Assembly: GCF_036826855.1 (NCBI RefSeq)
Contig: NZ_CP104578.1
Coordinates: 310,001 to 374,000 of the forward strand
Length of the DNA stretch: 64,000 bases
Source: Streptomyces sp. SJL17-4
Lineage (GTDB): Bacteria; Actinomycetota; Actinomycetes; Streptomycetales; Streptomycetaceae
Reading direction: 5' to 3'
Under the pieces are notes generated by a model, which ran no database searches, was not told the origin of the DNA, and saw only the letters and a program-made list of their open reading frames with translations. Below, piece by piece: positions 57,391 to 64,000 of this stretch (its first letter is position 1; every line of letters starts with the position of its first letter). Both the position numbers and the translations under genes were made by a program.

Positions 57391-58611
57391 CTAAGCGCCG
57401 ACCCTCCGCTTGTTCCACACGTCGAAACCGACCGCCGCCAGCAGGACCAGCCCCTTGATGACCTGCTGCCAGTCGGTGCCGATGCCGACGAGGTTCATGC
57501 CGTTGTTCAGCACGCCGAGCACCAGACCGCCGATGATCGCGCCGAGCACCGTGCCGACGCCGCCGCTCATCGACGCGCCGCCGATGAACGAGGCGGCGAT
57601 GGCCTCCAGTTCGAAGTTGAGGCCGGCCTTCGGGGAGGCCGCGTTGAAGCGGGCCGCGAAGACCAGACCGGCGAGCGCCGCCAGCATGCCCATGTTGAGG
57701 AAGACCAGGAAGGTGACCTTGCGGTCCCGTACGCCGGACAGCTTCGCCGCCGGCAGGTTGCCGCCGATGGCGTACACATGGCGGCCGATGACCGCGTTGC
57801 GCATCAGATAGCCGAAGCCGACCAGGAGCGCCGCCAGGATCAGCAGCACCACCGGCGCGCCCTTGTAGCTGGCGAGCAGCAGCGTGAAGATCAGGACCGA
57901 GGCGGTCAGCGCGGCGAGCTTCACCGCGAAGAGGCCGGCCGGCAGCACCTCCAGCGCGTACGCGCTCTGCCGGCGCCGGTCGCGCACCTCCTGGCGGATC
58001 ACCACGGCGATCAGCACGAGGCCGAGAACCAGGGTCAGGTTGTGGTAGTTCGTGCTGGGGCCGACCTCGGGCAGGAAGCCGTTGGAGAGCTTCTGCAGGG
58101 TTTCGGGGAACGGGCCGAGGGTCTGGCCCTCGAGGAAGACCTCGGTCAGGCCCCGGAAGACCAGCATCCCGGCGAGCGTCACGATGAACGAGGGCATCCC
58201 GGCGTAGGCGATGAGCAGTCCCTGGGCGGCGCCGGCGACGGCGCCGATGGCCAGGCACAGCAGTACCGCCACCGGCCATGGCAGGTCGTGCCGGACCATC
58301 AGCACGGCCGCCACACCGCCGACGAACGCGGTGATCGAGCCGACCGACAGGTCGATGTGTCCGGCCACGATGACGATCATCATGCCGATCGCGAGGATCA
58401 GGATGTAGCTGTTCTGCAGCACCAGGTTGGACACGTTGCGCGGCAGCAGCAGGTCGCCGTCGGTCCACACCGCGAACAGCGCCACGATGACGCCGAGGGC
58501 GATCAGCATGCCGTACTGGCGCATGTTGCGGCGCAGGCCGTCGAGCAGCGGCCGGGCCCTGCCCCCGGCCGGGCGGGTCACCGGCTTCTCGGCCGTGACG
58601 TCAGCGCTCAT
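57391..58611 (-). CDS. mmsB: Multiple-monosaccharide ABC transporter permease (MmsB/XylH-type)
   Basis: A 406-residue membrane protein with about ten helices. Hallmarks are [36 protein letters not shown] and [26 protein letters not shown]. MmsB-type permeases carry xylose, arabinose, galactose or glucose. It overlaps the ATPase gene by 11 bp and is the last gene of the operon. Confidence 0.92.
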   Translation of the reverse strand: MSADVTAEKPVTRPAGGRARPLLDGLRRNMRQYGMLIALGVIVALFAVWTDGDLLLPRNVSNLVLQNSYILILAIGMMIVIVAGHIDLSVGSITAFVGGVAAVLMVRHDLPWPVAVLLCLAIGAVAGAAQGLLIAYAGMPSFIVTLAGMLVFRGLTEVFLEGQTLGPFPETLQKLSNGFLPEVGPSTNYHNLTLVLGLVLIAVVIRQEVRDRRRQSAYALEVLPAGLFAVKLAALTASVLIFTLLLASYKGAPVVLLILAALLVGFGYLMRNAVIGRHVYAIGGNLPAAKLSGVRDRKVTFLVFLNMGMLAALAGLVFAARFNAASPKAGLNFELEAIAASFIGGASMSGGVGTVLGAIIGGLVLGVLNNGMNLVGIGTDWQQVIKGLVLLAAVGFDVWNKRRVGA

Positions 58612-60163
58612 CCTCGTTCTCCCTCGTGTCTTCCTTGGTCATGTGGCGCATCAGCACGTCCTGCGTCGCCTCCGAGCGGGGCACCTCGCCGGTGAGCCTG
58701 CCCGCCGCCATGGTGTAGATCCGGTCGCACATGCCGAGCAGTTCCGGCAGTTCCGAGGAGATGACGATCACCGCCTTGCCTCCGGCGGCCAGTCGGTCGA
58801 TCACCGTGTAGATCTCGTACTTGGCGCCGACGTCGATGCCCCGGGTCGGCTCGTCCAGGATCAGCACCTCCGGCCCGGCGAAGATCCACTTGCTGAGGAC
58901 GACCTTCTGCTGGTTGCCGCCGGACAGCCGGCCCACCGGCTCGAAGACGGTGGGCGCCTTGATGTTCATGGAGGTGCGGAACTCCTCGGCGACCCTCCGC
59001 TCCTCGTGGGCGTCGACCACGCCCCGGCGGGCGAGCCTGCCGAGGGCGCTGAGCGAGATGTTCCGCCCGATGGTGTCGATGAGGTTCAGCCCGTAGTGCT
59101 TGCGGTCCTCGGTGACGTACGCGATGCCGTGCGCGACCGCCTCCGGGACGGTACGGGTGCGGATCACCGCCCCGTCCTTGAGGACCGTGCCGCCCCCGTA
59201 CCGCCCGTACGAGCGGCCGAAGAGGCTCATGGCGAGCTCGGTGCGGCCCGCGCCCATGAGGCCCGCGAGGCCGACGATCTCGCCGCGACGGACCGACAGC
59301 GAGACCCCGTCGACGACCTTGCGCCGCCGGTCGATCGGGTGGAACACGGTCCAGTCGCGGATCTCCAGGGCCGGGGCGGTGCCCGGCTCGCCCGCGTACG
59401 GCGTGCGGTCGGGGAAGCGGTGGTCGAGGTCCCGGCCGATCATGCCGCTGATGATCCGGTCCTCGGTGGTGGCCGGATCCGCCACGTCGAGGGTCTCGAT
59501 GGCGCGGCCGTCGCGCAGGATCGTCACCGTGTCGGCGACCCGCCGGATCTCGCCCAGCTTGTGCGAGATGATGATCGACGTGATTCCCTGCGTCTTCAAC
59601 TCAACGATCAGATCCAGGAGTTGGGTGCTGTCCTCGTCGTTGAGCGCGGCGGTCGGCTCGTCCAGGACGAGCAGCTTCACCTCTTTGGACAACGCCTTGG
59701 CGATCTCCACGAGCTGCTGCTTGCCGACGCCGATGTCCGCGACGCGGGTCTGGGGATGCTCGTGGAGGCCGACCCGGCGCATCAGCCGGGCCGCCTCCTC
59801 GAGCGTCTCGCTCCAGCTGACGATCCCGCGCGCCGCCCGTTCGTTGCCGAGGAAGATGTTCTCCGCGATGGACAGGTAGGGCACGAGCGCCAGTTCCTGA
59901 TGGATGATCACGATGCCGAGCCGCTCGCTCGCCCGGATGTCCCGGAAACGGCAGGCGGCCCCCTCGAAGAGGATCTCGCCCTCGTAACCGCCGTGCGGGT
60001 GGACGCCGGAGAGGACCTTCATCAAGGTCGACTTGCCGGCGCCGTTCTCCCCGCAGAGGGCGTGGACCTCGCCCCGGCGGACCGTCAGCGTGACGTCCGA
60101 GAGCGCCCGGACTCCGGGGAAGGTCTTGCCGATCGCACGCATCTCCAGGACGGGTCCCGTCAT
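58601..60163 (-). CDS. mmsA: Multiple-monosaccharide ABC transporter ATPase (MmsA-type)
   Basis: A 520-residue protein with two nucleotide-binding halves. The first has Walker [13 protein letters not shown], signature [10 protein letters not shown] and Walker [11 protein letters not shown]. The second has a degenerate A loop ([12 protein letters not shown]), [14 protein letters not shown] and [13 protein letters not shown]. This asymmetry is normal for ribose/xylose-class ATPases. It powers uptake through MmsB. Start ATG 60163 lies 16 bp after the binding-protein stop. Confidence 0.93.
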   Translation of the reverse strand: MTGPVLEMRAIGKTFPGVRALSDVTLTVRRGEVHALCGENGAGKSTLMKVLSGVHPHGGYEGEILFEGAACRFRDIRASERLGIVIIHQELALVPYLSIAENIFLGNERAARGIVSWSETLEEAARLMRRVGLHEHPQTRVADIGVGKQQLVEIAKALSKEVKLLVLDEPTAALNDEDSTQLLDLIVELKTQGITSIIISHKLGEIRRVADTVTILRDGRAIETLDVADPATTEDRIISGMIGRDLDHRFPDRTPYAGEPGTAPALEIRDWTVFHPIDRRRKVVDGVSLSVRRGEIVGLAGLMGAGRTELAMSLFGRSYGRYGGGTVLKDGAVIRTRTVPEAVAHGIAYVTEDRKHYGLNLIDTIGRNISLSALGRLARRGVVDAHEERRVAEEFRTSMNIKAPTVFEPVGRLSGGNQQKVVLSKWIFAGPEVLILDEPTRGIDVGAKYEIYTVIDRLAAGGKAVIVISSELPELLGMCDRIYTMAAGRLTGEVPRSEATQDVLMRHMTKEDTRENEDER

Positions 60164-60179
60164 GGTCGCCTCCTCCCGG

Positions 60180-61295
60180 CTACTTCAGGTCCGCGGCGGT
60201 GTAGTAGCCGCCGCCGACCAGCACCTGCTCGTAGTTGCTCCTGTCGACGCTCACCGGCTGGAGCAGGTAGGCGGGGACGACCTTGGCGCCGTTGTCGTAG
60301 GTCTTGTCGTCGTTGACCTCGGGCTTCTTGTCGTGCAGCACCGCGTCGACCATGTTCCCGGCGACCTTGGCGAGCTCCCGGGTGTCCTTGTAGACGGTCT
60401 GGGTCTGCTCGCTCGCGATGATCGACTTCACCGAGGCCAGCTCGGCGTCCTGGCCGGTGACCACCGGCAGCGGCTTGGACTTGGAGCCGTAGTCGTCGGA
60501 CTTGAGTGCGGACAGGATGCCGATCGAGATGCCGTCGTACGGCGAGAGCACCGCGTCCACCCGCTCGGTCTTGTACGCGGAGGTGAGGATGTCGTCCATC
60601 CGCCGCTGCGCGGTGCCGCCGTCCCAGCGCAGGGTGGTGACCTGGTTGAGCGCCGTCTGGCCCGAGCCGACCACCAGCTGCTTGCTCTCGATGTACGGGT
60701 CGAGCACGCTCATCGCGCCGTTGAAGAAGTACTTGGTGTTGTTGTCGTCGTTGGAGCCGGCGAACAGCTCGATGCGGAACGGACCCTTCTTCGACCCGTC
60801 CTTGAGGCCGAGCTTGTCGACGATGTACGTGGCCTGGAGCTCGCCGACCTTCGCGTTGTCGAAGGAGGCGTAGTAGTCCACGTTCTTCGAGCCGAGGATC
60901 AGCCGGTCGTAGGCGATGACCGGGATGTCGGCGTCGGCGGCCTGCTGGAGCACGTTGTTCAGGGACTTGTTGTCGATCGCGGCGACCACCAGGGCCTTCA
61001 CGCCCTGCGTGATCAGGTTCTCGATCTGGGCGACCTGCTGGTCCGGGTCGTCCTCGCCGAACACCAGCTTCGTCTTGTACCCCTTCGCCTCCAGGTTCTT
61101 GACGACGTTCCTGCCGTCGGCGATCCACCGTTCGGAGGACTGGGTGGGCATCGCGATGCCGATGGTGGCGCCCTCGGCGCCGCCCGAGCCGTCCTTGCCG
61201 CCGCCCTCGGCGTTCTGCCCGCAGGCGGCGAGCGCGAGGGAGGCGGTCACGGCCAGGGCGCCGGTCACGACGGCTCTGCGGTTGCGCATGGTCAT
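60180..61295 (-). CDS. chvE: Periplasmic-type sugar-binding lipoprotein (ChvE-type)
   Basis: A 371-residue binding protein of the ribose/galactose class. The lipobox ALAACGQ places Cys25. Motifs include [34 protein letters not shown] and [15 protein letters not shown]. ChvE-like proteins bind L-arabinose, D-xylose, galactose or glucose. ATG 61295 follows GAGGACTG and shares bases with the upstream stop (TGATG). It joins MmsA and MmsB. Confidence 0.92.
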   Translation of the reverse strand: MTMRNRRAVVTGALAVTASLALAACGQNAEGGGKDGSGGAEGATIGIAMPTQSSERWIADGRNVVKNLEAKGYKTKLVFGEDDPDQQVAQIENLITQGVKALVVAAIDNKSLNNVLQQAADADIPVIAYDRLILGSKNVDYYASFDNAKVGELQATYIVDKLGLKDGSKKGPFRIELFAGSNDDNNTKYFFNGAMSVLDPYIESKQLVVGSGQTALNQVTTLRWDGGTAQRRMDDILTSAYKTERVDAVLSPYDGISIGILSALKSDDYGSKSKPLPVVTGQDAELASVKSIIASEQTQTVYKDTRELAKVAGNMVDAVLHDKKPEVNDDKTYDNGAKVVPAYLLQPVSVDRSNYEQVLVGGGYYTAADLK

Positions 61296-62278
61296 CAGTC
61301 CTCGTTCTTCTCGTCGTTGAGATCGAAGCGATGCAGAAGCCCCGGCAGCCGGGAGCCGAGCGGCGCCATCGCGCCGTCCGCGCCGTGCCGGGCGAGCAGG
61401 TCCAGGGCGAGACGGCCGCGCCGCACCCGCTCCCGGGCGGTGTCCAGGGCGAGGGCCCGCAGATGGGTGCCGTACGGGTAGATCCCCGGCGCCTTGGACA
61501 GGCCGAACTTCAGGTAGAGCGGCGCGCCGCGCCGGATCAGCTCGGCGACCTCGTACATCCGCACATGGCCGCCGAGGTCGTCGGGGGCCTCGATGTACAT
61601 GTCCATGGGGGCCGCGGACACCCGCCGGATGCCGGTGAGGTGATCCAGCGTCAGGTCGCTCGGCACATTGATCGAGTCGGCGCCCAGCCGCTCGTACACC
61701 GCGTACGAGGCGGGGTTGACCGGACCGATCAGCGCGGAGACCTTGAGCGTGGTGTCCGCCGGGAGGAGTCCCAGGAGACGCGCCCGGTGCAGCGTCCACA
61801 GCACACCCTCGTCGGCGACGAGCAGGCACCTCACGCCCAGTTCGGTGGCGCGGACGGCGTCCTCGACGCATCCGGCGACGGCGTCGTGGCCACGGGCACG
61901 CGGTCCGGCCCCCCGCGAGTCGGTGTGCACCGACCCGCCGATGTCCCAGGTGCCGCGCGGGCCGGTGAACAGGCAGAGTTCGATGGCGCGTTCGGCGGTC
62001 GCGGCGACCATGTCGGAGATCTCCGCGTCGGTCAGCATCCACACGCCGCTGCCCTGGCTGATCCGGTGCACCGGCACGTCGAGCCGCTCGGCCTCCGCCA
62101 GGACCACGGCCAGCGCCTCGGGGCCCTCGCAGGACGGAATCTCGGTGCGCCAGCGACCACCACCGGGGAAGGTGTGGGGCGAGGCGTCGGCGGGCGCCGG
62201 GGCGGGCGCGCTCAGGCCGAGCGCGGCGAGCGCCTGCTCGGCGGGCCGGCGGGAGGTCGGAGAAGAAGCGTCGGTCAC
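61295..62278 (-). CDS. Peptidase U32-like TIM-barrel protein, first gene of sugar-import operon
   Basis: A 327-residue soluble protein. Segments [47 protein letters not shown] and [21 protein letters not shown] match U32-like proteins often found beside sugar genes in actinomycetes; the catalytic cysteines of U32 protease-type enzymes are not evident. Function is unknown; sugar-phosphate or sugar-acid handling is one guess. GTG 62278 follows AAGGA. Its stop overlaps the ChvE start, so expression is linked to import. Two pairs of GTTCGANAT half-sites lie just upstream. Confidence 0.7.
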   Translation of the reverse strand: MTDASSPTSRRPAEQALAALGLSAPAPAPADASPHTFPGGGRWRTEIPSCEGPEALAVVLAEAERLDVPVHRISQGSGVWMLTDAEISDMVAATAERAIELCLFTGPRGTWDIGGSVHTDSRGAGPRARGHDAVAGCVEDAVRATELGVRCLLVADEGVLWTLHRARLLGLLPADTTLKVSALIGPVNPASYAVYERLGADSINVPSDLTLDHLTGIRRVSAAPMDMYIEAPDDLGGHVRMYEVAELIRRGAPLYLKFGLSKAPGIYPYGTHLRALALDTARERVRRGRLALDLLARHGADGAMAPLGSRLPGLLHRFDLNDEKNED

Positions 62279-62292
62279 GGACCGTCCTTCAT

Positions 62293-62399
62293 GTTCGATA
62301 TGTCGGCCATTGTTCGAGACGGTGGATACGGGCGGCACAGATGCTCGTGCGCGGCCGAAGTGGGCCTGGGTGTTCGAGATTTCGTCAGCGGTTCGAAAT
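62293..62399. promoter_or_regulatory. Array of four GTTCGANAT half-sites in two 19-bp-spaced pairs
   Basis: GTTCGATAT (62293-62301) and GTTCGAGAC (62312-62320) are 19 bp apart. GTTCGAGAT (62372-62380) and GTTCGAAAT (62391-62399) repeat that spacing 79 bp upstream. Direct repeats at about two helical turns suggest a regulator binding one face. The half-site is the same as in the palindromes at 9.3-10.1 kb. Confidence 0.65.
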
Positions 62400-62535
62400 T
62401 CTGGCGTGACAGTAGGGAGGCCGCGCGAGGGGCGTCAAGAGGTCGTACAGGTACGGGCCGGCGCGAGGATGACGGCGCAAGGGGGGACGGCGCGAGGGGG
62501 ACGGCGCACGGCCACGCGAACGGCGACACGCGAAG

Positions 62536-62562
62536 GGCCCGCCCCGGAGGACGGGGCGGGCC
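62536..62562. terminator. Hairpin after small gene
   Basis: GGCCCGCCCCG (62536-62546) and CGGGGCGGGCC (62552-62562), 5-base loop, downstream of the leftward 62609 gene. Confidence 0.75.
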
Positions 62563-62608
62563 GCTGGGTCGCAGGCGTCGTGGGTGGGTTGTCGGTCGTT
62601 CCGCGGGG

Positions 62609-62818
62609 TCAGCCGCGCTTCTCGGTCTGTTCCTCCCGTCCCACTCCGGGACGGGAGCGCTTGTCGTGGTGGCCGTCGGCGCCTTCCAGGTCGGTGTCGC
62701 CGGCGCGGCCCTTCACCGCCTCCTCGGCGGTCTTCCGCGCCTCCCGGTCACCGCTCTCGCCCTCCGCGTCCGCCGGCGTGGTTCGGGCGGCGCGACGCCG
62801 CCGCTCGTGCTCCTTCAC
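62609..62818 (-). CDS. Small charged hypothetical protein (69 residues)
   Basis: GTG 62818 follows GAAAGGAG, a strong ribosome site. The product begins KEHERRRRAAR and is almost wholly charged and disordered (Glu/Lys/Arg/Asp). A hairpin follows its stop. Function is unknown; such proteins are common in Streptomyces. Confidence 0.65.
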   Translation of the reverse strand: MKEHERRRRAARTTPADAEGESGDREARKTAEEAVKGRAGDTDLEGADGHHDKRSRPGVGREEQTEKRG

Positions 62819-63117
62819 AGGGGCTCCTTTCCTCGTGCTCCGCGAGGCGGGCATCATCCGGGGGCGGTCTCGCACACGCTCTCCGGGTCCGCCAGGCACG
62901 TGTCCCACTCCTCGGAGCCCACGTCCTCCACCTCGGGCAGCTCCCTTGCGCCTACCCCGCCTCCCCCTCCCCATGCCGCACGTTCGGGCCACGGGGCGCA
63001 TCGGCCGCTGGGTGGGTGCGGCTGTCCGCCCGTGGGCGGGTGGGGCCAGTGGGATAGCGTGCGGTGGTTGGTTCGCAGGTGCGACGCCCGCGCACGAGCG
63101 CGGGAGCAGGGGTGAGG
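62819..63117. other. Intergenic region
   Basis: Contains the promoters for the leftward small gene and rightward 63118 gene. A leftward frame ending at 62854 (PEVEDVGSEEWDTCLADP) could be a tiny gene but has no start with a ribosome site. Confidence 0.4.
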
Positions 63118-64000
63118 ATGAGTGATTCGGCGTGGGCCCGGTTCCGGCGGCACCGGTGGCTGCCACAGGCCGCGCTGGTCCTGCTGCTCGTGGCGCTGAC
63201 GGCGGGCTTCCTCCTGGTACGGGCCGAGCAGCGCGACCGGCACAACGAGGACGCGCTGGCCCGGGCCTGCGGCGGGGCGCTGCCCCGGAAGGACACGGCG
63301 GAGCTGCTGGCCGACGACGCCTGGTGGACGCTGCGGACCGGTCCGGGGCCGCGGGGCCTCGTGTCGTGCACCCTCGGCGGGGACGGTGAAGGTGACCCGT
63401 GGCTCACCGTGACGGCGGAGCCGGTCCTGGACCCGCCGCTCAAGGGCGTCCGGGTGGAGCACATCGTGGGCCGCACCGCGTACGAGGACATGCCCGACTG
63501 GGCCGAGGAGCACAAGCGGGCGGACCAGCTCGTCACGGTCCCCTGTCCGAACGGCCTGCCGGGGTACGCCCGCCCGGTCACGTCCTTCCGTGTCCACGCG
63601 TCCACGGACAGCCCGGCGACCGAGTGGCTCGGCGGGCTCGTCGCCGCCGTCGCCGAGGACGTACGCGCCGAGGGGCGCTGCGGCGGGGCCCCGGTGCGCG
63701 ACACCGACGTACGGCCCGTGTCGCCGTCCCCTCAGGACCCGGCGCCGGACGCGCCCCCGTCGGAGTGCGCCTGGTTCCGCCCGGCGCTGCTCGGCCCCGC
63801 CCTGAAGGGCGCCGAGCAGTCGTCCCACGGGTCCACGCACGCCTGGGCCAGGGCCTGTTCCACGACCCTCTCGAAGCCGGGCGGCGGCATGGTGGTGAGC
63901 TCCGCGAGCTGGTGGGGCGAGGTGTTGCCGGAGGTGCGTACGGAGTACGGGCGCGAGCTCGCCCAGGCCGGGCGCGGCGAAGGGCCGGCGGCCGGCGCGA
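63118..64000 (+). CDS. Membrane-anchored hypothetical protein (3' truncated by window)
   Basis: ATG 63118 follows GGGGTGAG. One N-terminal helix (LPQAALVLLLVALTAGFLL, about 15-34) is followed by an extracellular domain of at least 260 residues with several Cys (for example ARACGGALP, VSCTLGG, VPCPNGLP, GRCGGAP and SECAW), suggesting disulfides. The gene runs past 64000 without a stop. This type is frequent in Streptomyces as an uncharacterised secreted or membrane protein. Confidence 0.7.
   Translation, partial: MSDSAWARFRRHRWLPQAALVLLLVALTAGFLLVRAEQRDRHNEDALARACGGALPRKDTAELLADDAWWTLRTGPGPRGLVSCTLGGDGEGDPWLTVTAEPVLDPPLKGVRVEHIVGRTAYEDMPDWAEEHKRADQLVTVPCPNGLPGYARPVTSFRVHASTDSPATEWLGGLVAAVAEDVRAEGRCGGAPVRDTDVRPVSPSPQDPAPDAPPSECAWFRPALLGPALKGAEQSSHGSTHAWARACSTTLSKPGGGMVVSSASWWGEVLPEVRTEYGRELAQAGRGEGPAAGA

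Noticed and set aside
62854..62960. Short leftward frame with PEVEDVGSEEWDTCLADP
   Set aside because: Looks protein-like at its end, but there is no start codon with a ribosome site in frame.

Overview
The window is very GC-rich, high-GC-codon DNA from a Streptomyces-type actinomycete. Supporting this are an SsgA-like sporulation protein, a SigB/SigF-type sigma factor with an RsbW-like ATP-binding protein, a class III lanthipeptide synthetase, a DUF4157 protein, many secreted ricin-type (CBM13) hydrolases and one rare TTA leucine codon. No rRNA, tRNA or CRISPR array was seen.

Region 1 (1-19.6 kb) is a plant cell-wall utilisation island. It holds the 3' end of a GH3 enzyme with a CBM6-like tail, a YicI-type alpha-xylosidase (GH31), a leftward operon of SGNH esterase, GH27 and GH62 enzymes all carrying CBM13 lectin modules, a GH127 beta-L-arabinofuranosidase with a TTA codon, a CE1/PHB-depolymerase-like esterase with CBM13, and a Tat-exported GH2 enzyme. 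Together these fit arabinoxylan, xyloglucan, arabinogalactan and extensin side chains. LacI-type boxes (GAAGCGCTTC) precede two of the transcription units. A second palindrome (TGTTCG-N6-CGAACA) lies in two duplicated promoter blocks. The island is also decaying: a GH1 gene has lost its nucleophile and gained an 11-copy hexamer array, one CBM13 gene is frameshifted, and another was cut by an IS630 scar and then by a 1.74-kb cassette. That cassette has perfect 31-bp inverted repeats, a 3-bp target duplication, a gutted IS5-family transposase and an SMI1/KNR4 (SUKH) gene as cargo.

Region 2 (19.6-43.3 kb) is mixed regulatory and housekeeping content: an XRE-regulator remnant, a membrane PP2C/SpoIIE phosphatase, a CYTH-like protein, two divergent paralogous helical-repeat proteins, an Hsp90-like chaperone abutting a giant TPR protein, a MerR/quinone oxidoreductase pair, an 813-residue DUF4157 protein with an HExxH site and a repeated module, decayed VanZ and cupin genes, the sigma/SsgA/anti-sigma genes, two paralogous low-complexity proteins, and a stand-alone LigD polymerase coupled to an endonuclease III-like protein.

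Region 3 (43.4-50.1 kb) holds a LanKC lanthipeptide synthetase followed by a 37-residue precursor-like gene whose Cys/Ser order is unlike the usual class III pattern. An SMP-30-like remnant, a DUF6458-type small membrane protein, an MscS channel and a catalase follow.

Region 4 (50.4-64 kb) is sugar import. A bxlR-bxlEFGA-like operon (LacI regulator, binding protein, two permeases, GH3 beta-xylosidase) has TTTCGAAA operators upstream and one inside the regulator's own helix-turn-helix codons. A leftward mmsAB/chvE-type multiple-monosaccharide importer is coupled to a U32-like protein and preceded by two 19-bp-spaced pairs of GTTCGANAT half-sites that resemble the palindromes in region 1. The window ends in a membrane-anchored hypothetical gene that runs off the edge.
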